Positions 14,282 through 21,041 of a stretch of DNA of 22,417 nucleotides are shown here, piece after piece. Position 1 is the stretch's first letter. Each line of letters starts with the position of its first letter. Source of the stretch: a virus; the IMG/VR virus record IMGVR_UViG_3300025674_000441, positions 1 to 22,417 of that record. The stretch is one strand, 5' to 3'. The position numbers and the translations under genes are program-made. The notes beneath the pieces were generated by a model. That model did not search any database. It was not told where the DNA came from and saw only the letters and a list, made by a program, of their open reading frames with translations.

Positions 14282-14626
14282 TTAATAACGAAAGCCGTTG
14301 AACCCTATAATATGTAACAAGGTTTCCACTAAGTGAGCGAGTCTTACGTTCTTAGTTTTTAGTACAACAAACGCATACTTTGTGTTTCTCCCTAATTCTT
14401 TGTGTCGTGACACTCGTCGTTGATAGTTCTTAGTCATACCCACGTATCTTTCTTTTGGTAGGTAGTAAACAACATACTCTCCTGGTACTTTCCCTTCGTT
14501 TTTTTTCTTCTTGCATTCTTTGCAATAACGCTGAAGACCAGAAGGTCTGCTCCTGTCTATATGAAAGGAAGATTTGGGTTTGTTTTTTTTACATTTACTA
14601 CACCTATGTGTCGGCGGGTAATTCAT
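14282..14626 (-). CDS. GIY-YIG nuclease with N-terminal zinc finger (114 aa)
   Basis: The N-terminus holds a treble-clef-like zinc finger: CSKC near residue 9 and CKEC near residue 36. A GIY-YIG core follows: YVVYYLP (GIY element), RYVGMT (YIG element), then the conserved Arg in YQRRVSRHK and a candidate metal-binding Glu in VETLLHIIG near the C-terminus. This family makes single- or double-strand DNA cuts; zinc-finger plus GIY-YIG fusions are common among phage and homing endonucleases. The chain is compact, close to a bare catalytic core. It starts 23 bases inside the upstream gene, and the short finger would be lost with any later start. It may be a free-standing homing endonuclease or serve in host DNA breakdown or recombination. 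Confidence 0.75.
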   Translation of the reverse strand: MNYPPTHRCSKCKKNKPKSSFHIDRSRPSGLQRYCKECKKKKNEGKVPGEYVVYYLPKERYVGMTKNYQRRVSRHKELGRNTKYAFVVLKTKNVRLAHLVETLLHIIGFNGFRY

Positions 14627-15122
14627 AATAGGGAGAGAATGCTTTTTCTACCACCTTCCAAGAACGAACTTGACTTGGCTTAAAGTGAGCGAGCGTATAG
14701 GTTTCGCTTGATGCAAATTTAATGAATAATACAATGTCACATTCTTCGCTGTCCATTGCCTTCTTGTTTGCCTTGAATGTTTGCTCACAAGTCTTTATAC
14801 TGATTCGATAACTCGTCTCTAAAGAATATGCTACAATGTCTGAGTCGTCAGTTATGTTTGTGCCTTTTTTAATTAGGGTAGATGCAGTGTAACGTATAAC
14901 CTCACCGCTTGTCTCTAAGTAATGTCTAACAAGCAACTCTCCGAGTATGCCCACGTACTCCGTGTAGTATTCTCTTGACACGCTACCCAATAGTAATGAC
15001 TTCTTGTAACCTGGTCTGTGTTTGTGTGTGTCCTTGTATCTGTCTTTGTTGTCCTTGATTCTAATGACTGCAAGGTCGTGAGCATAACTCTTTAGGTACG
15101 GCGGTATGTGTAGGGTTTTCAT
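14604..15122 (-). CDS. Possible PD-(D/E)XK-type nuclease (172 aa)
   Basis: A basic N-terminal region precedes a core resembling the restriction-endonuclease fold: helix YVGILGELLVRHYLET with a candidate Glu, then a DSDIV strand and YRISIKT strand giving D-x(n)-x-K spacing, then an alternating hydrophobic strand (CDIVLFIKF). The second acidic residue of the usual (D/E)xK motif is replaced by Ser (SIK), so activity is uncertain. The start overlaps the glycosyltransferase stop by four bases (ATGA), and the stop lies 23 bases inside the GIY-YIG gene. Placement between two DNA- or surface-modifying genes at the end of the early operon suggests an accessory role. Assignment rests on motif reading alone. 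Confidence 0.5.
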   Translation of the reverse strand: MKTLHIPPYLKSYAHDLAVIRIKDNKDRYKDTHKHRPGYKKSLLLGSVSREYYTEYVGILGELLVRHYLETSGEVIRYTASTLIKKGTNITDDSDIVAYSLETSYRISIKTCEQTFKANKKAMDSEECDIVLFIKFASSETYTLAHFKPSQVRSWKVVEKAFSPYYELPADT

Positions 15123-16084
15123 TGCAGTCCTTCAAGTCTAATCTTGTTTATATCCGAAAGGTCGTAATGTTCTTTGCAATACTTATGCAGGTTCTCGGCA
15201 AGCCTCCATGCCTTACCTAATGTCATGCCTTCTACGGCCTCCTTCCATTCTTTTGGAGTGCTACATAGGATACCTGTCTCTCCGTGCTTTATAACCTCCT
15301 TATATGGCGTTACGTTGGATGCTATGATTGCAGTCTTAGTGAACCCTGCTTCAATTACTTTGAGTTCCGATTTGCATCGGTTAAATTTAGAGTTCTTTAG
15401 CGGGCTTAATGATACATCGAAGAACTTGTACAACTGTCCATATTGTGTAATATCAGTAGCATTGATTCCGTACTTTGCTTTTAATCTCTCTCTGTAATCC
15501 ATAAGGTTCATGCAGTACAATTCGTGGTCTTCAAAGGTCATCCCCATTTCATCCAAGTCTTTTTGATGACCGTTTGCTCCGAGATAACCGAACCTTACCT
15601 TGTAGTCTTTTGGATTGTCCTTTTGTATATCCTTCCACTGCTTTTCCTCTGTGTAAACAGTATTGGGAACTATCCTGTATACAGCGGACTTGTTTATCTT
15701 ACGCATTTCCTTAATCAAGAACTTCGACGGGCTCCAGATTTCGTCTGCAATCTTAATGGTGTTCTTGATATTGTCTGCTTCAACTTTCTTGTACCATTCT
15801 TTGGCGGGGTTATCGGAAGGGAGAATCCAATAATCATCGTTGTCAAGAATTAGTTTAACGTCATTGTCTTTTAAAAACTTCTTAAACGCCTGATGATTAC
15901 TTACCGACACCCTTCTTGTCGTGACAAGGTTTTTGACTTTTGTTAAATCAAATTCCTTTAAGTCGTTGAAGTTTTGAATGAAGTGAATGTTGAGTCCCTG
16001 ATCGTGTTTTAATCTAAGGAAAGGTGTCATTACTCTGTGGTAGTTAATACCACTAAGGGAATCAAGGTATATCAGTGTTATCAT
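15119..16084 (-). CDS. Glycosyltransferase, group 1 / GT4-like (321 aa)
   Basis: The N-terminal half has a Rossmann-like start (ITLIYLDSLSGINYHRV), a strand-turn KLILDNDDYW and the segment ADEIWSPSKFLIKEM typical of GT-B enzymes. The C-terminal half carries the nucleotide-sugar-binding region, with FDVSLSPLKNSKFN, then KVIEAGFTK, and a glutamate in TPYKEVIKHGETGI. This fits group 1 glycosyltransferases, which move a sugar from an activated donor to an acceptor. The acceptor is unknown: modified phage DNA bases, a host surface polymer or a protein are all possible. It sits in the early operon, not with structural genes, which leans toward DNA or host modification over virion decoration. It overlaps genes on both sides (23 and 4 bases). 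Confidence 0.85.
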   Translation of the reverse strand: MITLIYLDSLSGINYHRVMTPFLRLKHDQGLNIHFIQNFNDLKEFDLTKVKNLVTTRRVSVSNHQAFKKFLKDNDVKLILDNDDYWILPSDNPAKEWYKKVEADNIKNTIKIADEIWSPSKFLIKEMRKINKSAVYRIVPNTVYTEEKQWKDIQKDNPKDYKVRFGYLGANGHQKDLDEMGMTFEDHELYCMNLMDYRERLKAKYGINATDITQYGQLYKFFDVSLSPLKNSKFNRCKSELKVIEAGFTKTAIIASNVTPYKEVIKHGETGILCSTPKEWKEAVEGMTLGKAWRLAENLHKYCKEHYDLSDINKIRLEGLQ

Positions 16085-16286
16085 AATACTCTAATAGCGC
16101 AGACCTAATTAAATCAAATTCCGAATCTATACTTCTTTTGTGCTTGCGTATAGTGTTGTGTAAACTTTCCGCGTCCGTTCTCGGGCATCCTCCATTACTA
16201 TGCAGGCTTTCATACAAGTCAGTAGCAGTCTCCTGTATCCTGCTTGTAGCCAGAAAGTAAACCTTACTCAGCGAGTCTATATCCAT
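16062..16286 (-). CDS. Hypothetical protein (74 aa)
   Basis: The gene lies between the RusA resolvase and the glycosyltransferase and overlaps each by exactly 23 bases, a strong sign of tight operon packing. The product is largely helical and charged: SKVYFLATSRIQETATDLYE, a short turn with SNGGCPRTD, then HNTIRKHKRSIDSEFDLIRS and an acidic end. The pattern fits a two-helix hairpin or small coiled coil. There is no membrane segment and only one Cys. I recognise no family. A helper of replication or recombination is a guess from position only. Confidence 0.6.
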   Translation of the reverse strand: MDIDSLSKVYFLATSRIQETATDLYESLHSNGGCPRTDAESLHNTIRKHKRSIDSEFDLIRSALLEYYDNTDIP

Positions 16287-16638
16287 GGCACTTTATCTTT
16301 GCTACGAACTCATCTTTATCCAAAGAGGGGTCGTACTTAGTTGATTGTGATGTAAAAAACTTTGGACTATCGTCCTTGATGTACCCATGATTACGCAAGT
16401 AGTCTGCCAAAAACTTACAGCAACATATAGCATTATCAACATCAAACCTACAATTGTACGAAACATCAATAGACATAGTGTCCATAGAGAACTTGTCCAA
16501 CTTGTCCATTGCTGTTTCAATTTGCTTCCAATACTTATCCTTATACTTTTTACGGACAGCATAATGTCTCCCCGAATAAAATTGATTTAAAGACGGGGGC
16601 TTAGGCAGGCTTACAGTAACTTCTTCATAAGTAATCAC
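16264..16638 (-). CDS. rusA: RusA-family Holliday junction resolvase (124 aa)
   Basis: The protein matches RusA in length (E. coli RusA is 120 aa) and in order of motifs: PPSLNQFYSGRHYAVRK near the N-terminus, the metal-binding acidic cluster in RFDVDNAICCCK (D66, D68 and K75), and D89-D90 in GYIKDDSPKF. These acidic residues coordinate magnesium in RusA, which cuts four-way junctions symmetrically. In phages it resolves recombination and replication intermediates before packaging. The start is three bases after the stop of the primase-helicase gene. The C-terminal tail is cysteine-containing and short. Family assignment is firm; activity is inferred from retained residues. Confidence 0.88.
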   Translation of the reverse strand: MITYEEVTVSLPKPPSLNQFYSGRHYAVRKKYKDKYWKQIETAMDKLDKFSMDTMSIDVSYNCRFDVDNAICCCKFLADYLRNHGYIKDDSPKFFTSQSTKYDPSLDKDEFVAKIKCHGYRLAE

Positions 16639-16641
16639 ACC

Positions 16642-18438
16642 CTAATATAACTCTAAAGTGCTATTCTTGTACGCTAATGGTTTAAAATTTTTCACACCTG
16701 ATGCAAGTTCCGTGAATCCCGTGCGAGATGAATTGATTTCTAACACCACAGGATCCTGGTATGGAGTGGGCGAGCCTCCTGTTTCTTGGTTGCGTTGCTT
16801 ACGCACATGTATCTCCGTGCGATTGCGTATGTAGTAGTCATCTGCCTGAACTTTTCTATGGAACGTCAAGAAGCAATCGGCCCTATTCACGAACTTAGAT
16901 CCGCCTTCAGTCATCGCAGCACTCGGAGCAACGGGTAGTCCGTCCTCTCCTTTCATTCTTTGAGCCTCAGTAACGCTGTGAGTATTCAACCATACAGCGA
17001 TGTTGTTATTAACGCTGAACGTAAGCATTTCTGATGCGGCCTCGTAGTGGTATTCGTGCGAAGACAACTGAGCGTTCTTAGATATGGTAGTCTTTAAAGA
17101 GTTGTAAGGGTCTATTAAAAATCCATCGTACTTTTCTTGACGAATTAGTTTTTCTGCAAACACAAGCAGGTCAGTGTAACTGTATACCTGAGAGTTATTG
17201 ATGATAGTAAAGTGCTCGTTCACCCACTTGTATGCAGCCACGCGTTCCTCGTAATGCATGTCGGTTATTGGTAAGTCTACTAAGAATTCCATTAGCCTCA
17301 TCTTAATCGCGGCCGTTTTGTTTTCGGAGGAGTAGATTATCCAACGCCAATTATGTATGACGGAAGCAGAGCACATAAGGAAAAGAGCCATAGTGGTTTT
17401 ACCTACATTGCTGTGACCATTAATAATGGTGAACTCTTTCTTGAACACAAAGTATTTGTCAAGATGTTTGAAACCTGTGGTCACCCCCTTCTCTATCTCT
17501 CCGTTTGCAAACTTGTTTATCCATTCCAGATCGCTATGGTCAGAAGATATAAAGGACATGTCTCCGTCATTGATTCGCATTTCTCTACGAATCTTATTCT
17601 CATCATCAATGACCTCACGAATAGGCATGTTCCTGCCTCGGTCTATTCCGTCAGCCATTGTCCTTCTCGCAAGTTCCATATTGTCTACACCCTTGCGTGA
17701 GAGTTCTCGCTCCATTACTCGAAGCGCTTCATCCTCTTCCATACGTCCTGCGCTGATGTATCCACCACACAATATGGACGCGCGTAAGAGTACGTTGTGC
17801 TTGTCCCCATCCTCGGCCTTACGAATCATGTGAACGATGATGTCTAACTTTTCGTAGTCGGTATAAGACTCTTGCTTAATAACCTCTTGATGTTCACTAC
17901 GTTCAGTCAACATAGCCCCGAATGTTTTGCAAGACTCGTTGCTTATCAAGTCTGGGTCGTAACTCTCGAAGCACGCGCGCGCAACATTGACGCCCGAGGG
18001 GTCTATTTCTAACCCATAGTTTCTTTCAAAGTAAGATTGTAATGCGCGGAAGTGGTCGCGATGGCGTTCAGGATTAGATATACGAACAAGAGCCTTGAGT
18101 CCATCTCCGCTTGGAGAAACCCAACATGCACGAATGTGTTCGTCTGTACCTAAGAGAGACTTGTAATCTTGAACATCAATGTGGTCGAAGTCTAATACAA
18201 TTAAACCGCTGTGTCCCTCTATGTGCTCGTCTTTCCTACCTACAAAAACCCCTGAGAACAGGGCTATTGGCAATTCCTTTTTTGCTTTCTTGTCTCCTTG
18301 CCTTACTTGTTCTACCGTATCCTTGCTTTTGCCGTCCTTGATTCTTTGCAAGGTGTCTTCAAGTGTTATGTAATGCGGTTCACTTGTATTGGTAACCGAC
18401 TGGAACATTGTTATTGCATTAGCCCCATTCACTTGCAT
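16642..18438 (-). CDS. Primase-helicase: VirE/BT4734-type primase domain fused to a DnaB-like helicase (598 aa)
   Basis: The N-terminal part (about 1-180) looks like the VirE_N/BT4734 primase family: LIVLDFDHID supplies the DxD pair (D83, D85), SPSGDGLKALVRI (108-120) the SGDG element, and VARACFESYDP the later basic-aromatic element. A helical linker (about 195-280) follows. The C-terminal part (about 305-570) is a RecA-fold helicase with Walker A GHSNVGKTT (341-349), Walker B GFLIDP (439-444) and an ATPase sensor region with H487 (WLNTHS). Together they would make primers and unwind DNA at the phage fork. This fused layout is characteristic of Bacteroidota and their phages and elements. Its 5' end overlaps the upstream gene by 20 bases. 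Confidence 0.85.
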   Translation of the reverse strand: MQVNGANAITMFQSVTNTSEPHYITLEDTLQRIKDGKSKDTVEQVRQGDKKAKKELPIALFSGVFVGRKDEHIEGHSGLIVLDFDHIDVQDYKSLLGTDEHIRACWVSPSGDGLKALVRISNPERHRDHFRALQSYFERNYGLEIDPSGVNVARACFESYDPDLISNESCKTFGAMLTERSEHQEVIKQESYTDYEKLDIIVHMIRKAEDGDKHNVLLRASILCGGYISAGRMEEDEALRVMERELSRKGVDNMELARRTMADGIDRGRNMPIREVIDDENKIRREMRINDGDMSFISSDHSDLEWINKFANGEIEKGVTTGFKHLDKYFVFKKEFTIINGHSNVGKTTMALFLMCSASVIHNWRWIIYSSENKTAAIKMRLMEFLVDLPITDMHYEERVAAYKWVNEHFTIINNSQVYSYTDLLVFAEKLIRQEKYDGFLIDPYNSLKTTISKNAQLSSHEYHYEAASEMLTFSVNNNIAVWLNTHSVTEAQRMKGEDGLPVAPSAAMTEGGSKFVNRADCFLTFHRKVQADDYYIRNRTEIHVRKQRNQETGGSPTPYQDPVVLEINSSRTGFTELASGVKNFKPLAYKNSTLELY

Positions 18439-18730
18439 AGTCTTTTTCTTTATGAGTTAATGAGTACCCAATTATTTTTTTAGACTGAATATTGTATACC
18501 CTAAAGTTTAATTTCTTAGCAGTCAGTTTAGTTTGTTGTTCAAGATTATGAAGAGTTGTCTTGTCTTTATTAAGGTCGTGTAAGTTTTTTGCTCTGCTTA
18601 CACACTCCATCCCTTTCCATTTGGTAATCACCATTTTTGATTTACCTCTTTTGGTCTGCCACATAACGTCTACAACGTACCAAAATATAGGCTGTCCATC
18701 TCGGTTCGCCCTAAATATTTCTATACTCAT
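18419..18730 (-). CDS. Hypothetical protein (103 aa) next to the primase-helicase
   Basis: This gene is locked between the DnaA-like gene (four-base ATGA overlap) and the primase-helicase (20-base overlap), so it is certainly part of the replication transcript. The N-terminal half alternates hydrophobic and polar residues (MSIEIFRANRDGQPIFWYVV, then KMVITKWKG) and is probably beta-rich; the second half is lysine-rich and helical. The overall charge is strongly basic, compatible with nucleic-acid binding. No catalytic motif or named family is recognised. A replication accessory role is inferred from position only. Confidence 0.65.
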   Translation of the reverse strand: MSIEIFRANRDGQPIFWYVVDVMWQTKRGKSKMVITKWKGMECVSRAKNLHDLNKDKTTLHNLEQQTKLTAKKLNFRVYNIQSKKIIGYSLTHKEKDYASEWG

Positions 18731-19188
18731 AACATCATGTCCTTTACACTCATAATCTCTACGTTGTTAAGAGCACTCGGGTCATTAGTATACAACACCA
18801 CCCTGTACCTCAAGTCCTTTGCGTATGTCTTACGTTCGCTCATCACCTGATCCAGTATCTCGCTGCCTTCTAAAAACTTTTTAGTGTACAGTTCATTCAC
18901 TCTTCTGCCGTTGCTAAAAATCTCAGTGTGCTTCTTGTGAGCCTTGAGTCCTGCTATTACTGTGGAGTGATGTTTACTAAACAACTTACCAAGACGACTA
19001 AAAGAAAGCGTTGTATGTTCTCTAAGGTATGCCCACACCATACAGCGGGTTTCTACAAGGTCTCTGTCTCTGCGATGATTTTGTAGTTGCTCAGGCAGGA
19101 CTCTATTGATTGTAGAGAATGTTTCTATTGCTTCGTTTATAGTGTGTTGGTCTATGGTTCTTATGTAGTAATACTCTCTACTTGCCAT
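18727..19188 (-). CDS. DnaA domain IV-like DNA-binding protein (153 aa)
   Basis: Residues about 44-88 match the DNA-binding domain IV of the initiator DnaA: a helix with RCMVWAYLREHTTLSFSRLG, then the signature-like KHHSTVIAGLKAH corresponding to the HSTV motif that contacts the DnaA box. There is no AAA+ ATPase domain; the rest is a helical N-terminus and a C-terminal extension (RVNELYTKKFLEGSEILDQV and beyond) of unknown type. It is encoded two genes before the primase-helicase and overlaps that intermediate gene by four bases, so it may mark the phage origin and recruit the helicase, or compete with host DnaA. The motif is seen directly; the role is inference. Confidence 0.75.
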   Translation of the reverse strand: MASREYYYIRTIDQHTINEAIETFSTINRVLPEQLQNHRRDRDLVETRCMVWAYLREHTTLSFSRLGKLFSKHHSTVIAGLKAHKKHTEIFSNGRRVNELYTKKFLEGSEILDQVMSERKTYAKDLRYRVVLYTNDPSALNNVEIMSVKDMML

Positions 19189-19318
19189 ACTTTAATTTTT
19201 CTTTGTAAACCTTGAGGTGTGGCTCCACTTTTTTCAAGAGTCCCAACTTCTTGTTATCGGATAGCAACTTGTGTAGAGCCACCAATTCCTCTTCGTTTAA
19301 ATCTATATAAAATCTCAC
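19178..19318 (-). CDS. Small helical protein (46 aa), GTG start
   Basis: The space between the cyclotransferase and the DnaA-like gene is coding throughout: a frame opens with GTG at 19318, which overlaps the TGA of the upstream gene as GTGA, and ends with TAG 11 bases inside the next gene. The product begins MRFYIDLNEEELVALHKLLS and continues with lysine- and leucine-rich amphipathic helix to KLKYGK. Overlap at both ends and coding-like composition support it, though GTG starts are otherwise not seen in this window. No family recognised. It may be a small regulator or an assembly partner. Confidence 0.6.
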   Translation of the reverse strand: MRFYIDLNEEELVALHKLLSDNKKLGLLKKVEPHLKVYKEKLKYGK

Positions 19319-19776
19319 CCTAAAAAAGATTCAAAGGTTTCATCCCCTTCCTTGTAGTATTCTTCAGGGGCAAGGTATACCCAGGGGGTAAGCGTTGTTC
19401 CATCAGTACATACTACGTCTATCTTTTCACGCTTGTACCAACGAGGGTGTCCTTCAAGCATGTCTAAACTTGAAAGCGTTCTCTCGTCTACTAAGTATAC
19501 CTCTACCTCTACATTCTTTCCTACCCCTTTTTGTTTCGCTAAGAACGGTAGCCCAGATCCTCCTATCACCAAGGGGTAGTTCTCTTTGGTTTTTCCTTCT
19601 GATATAAAAACAGAATCGTGTAGTAGCAAGTTGTTTCCGCAACCTCTCTTGAGGGTTCCGTAAACAGCAACTAAAATATCATGCAGTTGATTGCTATTAT
19701 TTTCTCGTACCAATTGTCCACGTCCATCTTCTCCTTGCTGCTGAACACTGTCTTTCCTTTTCGATTTAATATCCAT
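19315..19776 (-). CDS. Gamma-glutamylcyclotransferase-like protein, AIG2/GGACT type (up to 153 aa)
   Basis: The core (about 34-150) has the family's YGTLKRG loop (39-45), which binds the gamma-glutamyl group, and a catalytic Glu at 108 in LDMLEGHPRWYKRE, matching the LDxxEG-P--Y-R pattern of AIG2/GGACT proteins. These enzymes release 5-oxoproline from gamma-glutamyl compounds; their job in phages is not settled. The first 32 residues are polar, unconserved-looking, and lie wholly in a 106-base overlap with the 74-aa gene in another frame. The real start may therefore be later, near nt 19690, at a non-ATG codon. The full ATG-initiated frame is reported because no ATG exists closer to the domain. 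Confidence 0.75.
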   Translation of the reverse strand: MDIKSKRKDSVQQQGEDGRGQLVRENNSNQLHDILVAVYGTLKRGCGNNLLLHDSVFISEGKTKENYPLVIGGSGLPFLAKQKGVGKNVEVEVYLVDERTLSSLDMLEGHPRWYKREKIDVVCTDGTTLTPWVYLAPEEYYKEGDETFESFLG

Positions 19777-19895
19777 CTTTTTCTTTTTCGATTAAACTCT
19801 ATTGAATATGCAGACTTCACCTGAACAGGTGGTCTTCCACTAAAGGGTGTTACACTCCCGTAAGGAACCCTTTCTTCTCCTGTCTTCCGAGACAT
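19671..19895 (-). CDS. Hypothetical basic protein (74 aa)
   Basis: The gene begins right after the large hairpin region and ends inside the cyclotransferase frame (106-base overlap). The sequence looks like a genuine small domain: a Pro-rich N-terminus, then AYSIEFNRKRKRWILNRKGK, a beta-hairpin-like basic segment, then a helix DVDNWYEKIIAIN. The strongly positive charge suggests nucleic-acid contact. Either this gene or the N-terminal extension of the cyclotransferase frame is real over the shared bases; the domain-like pattern favours this frame there. Function unknown. Confidence 0.55.
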   Translation of the reverse strand: MSRKTGEERVPYGSVTPFSGRPPVQVKSAYSIEFNRKRKRWILNRKGKTVFSSKEKMDVDNWYEKIIAINCMIF

Positions 19896-19903
19896 AAATA
19901 AAT

Positions 19904-19964
19904 AATGAGGGGAGGGCCCTAATACAAAGATGCATGTTAAAATATCTTTTCCCTCCCCTTCATT
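19904..19964 (-). other. Large hairpin element between the SSB-like gene and the 74-aa gene
   Basis: On the minus strand AATG-A-AGGGGAGGG pairs with CCCTCCCCT-CATT: 13 base pairs with one bulged A, GC-rich in the middle, closing a 34-base loop. The loop contains a palindromic ATGCAT and CATCTTTG (19925-19932), one mismatch from the TAnnTTTG -7 element. It is the largest gap without a gene among the early genes apart from the tRNA-like region. It could be an attenuator or processing site, or hold a promoter for the 74-aa gene and those after it. No strong T-run follows, so a plain terminator is unlikely. Confidence 0.6.
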
Positions 19965-19969
19965 AAACT

Positions 19970-20248
19970 TTAGAACGGCAGATCATCCTTGCCTTGCGCA
20001 ACCGCTTGGTTGGCACGGCTTGGTGCGTTAGTTCCTGTTGCACGAGGGTTAAACACAGAGGTAAACGCTGTACCGTCCGTCTTAATAACGAAGTCGATGT
20101 TTACGTTACCCGCATTTGTGAGATACTTTTTCAACTCGTCCAATTGCGCCTCTTTAAAAGAGATTGAATACTTGACAACTCCGCTGTCAAACTCCTTGCG
20201 GTCACCTACATATCCAATGTAGTTGTCCTTTTTTCCATTCTGTTGCAT
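19970..20248 (-). CDS. SSB-like single-stranded DNA-binding protein (92 aa)
   Basis: The C-terminus is a flexible Ala/Gln/Asn tail ending KDDLPF, the acidic aromatic-tipped tail that SSB proteins use to recruit partners. The preceding part (YIGYVGDRKEFDSGVVKYSI, then GNVNIDFVIKTDG) alternates strand-forming residues as in an OB fold, though shorter than host SSB. It follows the exonuclease and annealing genes, as expected for a recombination and replication set. The chosen ATG (20248) lies 13 bases after the exonuclease stop; an upstream in-frame ATG at 20305 would add 19 residues overlapping the exonuclease gene and looks less like the domain. The assignment rests mainly on tail and context. 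Confidence 0.65.
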   Translation of the reverse strand: MQQNGKKDNYIGYVGDRKEFDSGVVKYSISFKEAQLDELKKYLTNAGNVNIDFVIKTDGTAFTSVFNPRATGTNAPSRANQAVAQGKDDLPF

Positions 20249-20261
20249 AGAAAGGTAGTGA

Positions 20262-21041
20262 TTAAATTTCCCCTTGAATAAAATACGTAGATGTATTCTT
20301 ACCACTCTTGTAGTGTTCCTTGATTGTTTTCAAGGCGTGAATAACCTTACGTTCGCCAGAGGCAAGGGTGTCCTCCGTTGCTTTATATACAGCGGGCAAG
20401 TACGGATATGCTTTCTCCTGTACTACCCAATAAAAATCATTGAAACCAAACGCGCGCGTGTACAAAAAGGCTTGTATGTCGTATCCAAAGACGCGAACGT
20501 CTCTTGAAAATCCTTTAACACTGCGTGATGATTTACTGTCGGATATAAATCCTTTTCCGAGACAGTCTAAGAATCCTCGAAAAGGGATTACCTCTCCGCT
20601 GATGTCAAGTTTCTGATGAAACTCAACTTGGTAATCCCCATCGAGGTAAATGCTCAACACTTTAGAATCGTCCAAGCGGGTAATCATATCAATACACTTT
20701 TGATAGTCCTCAATAGTCAGTATTACTTTACCCTTTGCCGTTTCTTCTTGTGATGCTTTCCATTCCTTGTACGCCTTGGTTACACGTGGGTTCTTTCCTC
20801 CCAGATCCTGTACGATTTGGGTGTCGTCCATTACATAAAACTGCTTGTCGAACTCGTGAGGCGTGAACAAAAGAGAATCGTAAGCGCTACCAAAGGTAAG
20901 TGCATCAGACTCTTTCTTCAATTTGCCTTGCATGTATAGTTCAAACAAAGCCATGTCTTGTAACGCGTACTTTATCGAGGAGTAAGACAAGTATTTCTTG
21001 CCCGTCTTCTCTACTAAAGATTCAAACCATCCATCAGTCAT
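20262..21041 (-). CDS. RecE-like PD-(D/E)XK exonuclease (259 aa)
   Basis: The sequence carries the marks of the RecE/Cas4-like nuclease group: LSYSSIKYAL and LTFGSAYDSLLFTP near the N-terminus, E140 in YQVEF, D159 in RGFLD, then D168-S-K170 as the (D/E)xK pair, and the QxxxY element YDIQAFLY (Q190, Y194) that aids DNA binding. Such enzymes resect double-strand ends 5' to 3' to expose single strands for annealing. It overlaps the annealing-protein gene by four bases (ATGA), the classic exonuclease-annealase pairing of phage recombination systems, and is followed by an SSB-like gene. The family is well supported; polarity is inferred. Confidence 0.85.
   Translation of the reverse strand: MTDGWFESLVEKTGKKYLSYSSIKYALQDMALFELYMQGKLKKESDALTFGSAYDSLLFTPHEFDKQFYVMDDTQIVQDLGGKNPRVTKAYKEWKASQEETAKGKVILTIEDYQKCIDMITRLDDSKVLSIYLDGDYQVEFHQKLDISGEVIPFRGFLDCLGKGFISDSKSSRSVKGFSRDVRVFGYDIQAFLYTRAFGFNDFYWVVQEKAYPYLPAVYKATEDTLASGERKVIHALKTIKEHYKSGKNTSTYFIQGEI

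Noticed and set aside
17426-17833. A 135-aa plus-strand frame opposite the primase-helicase.
   Set aside because: The primase-helicase frame has clear Walker and DxD motifs over the same bases; the opposite frame is Ser/Arg-rich without domains.
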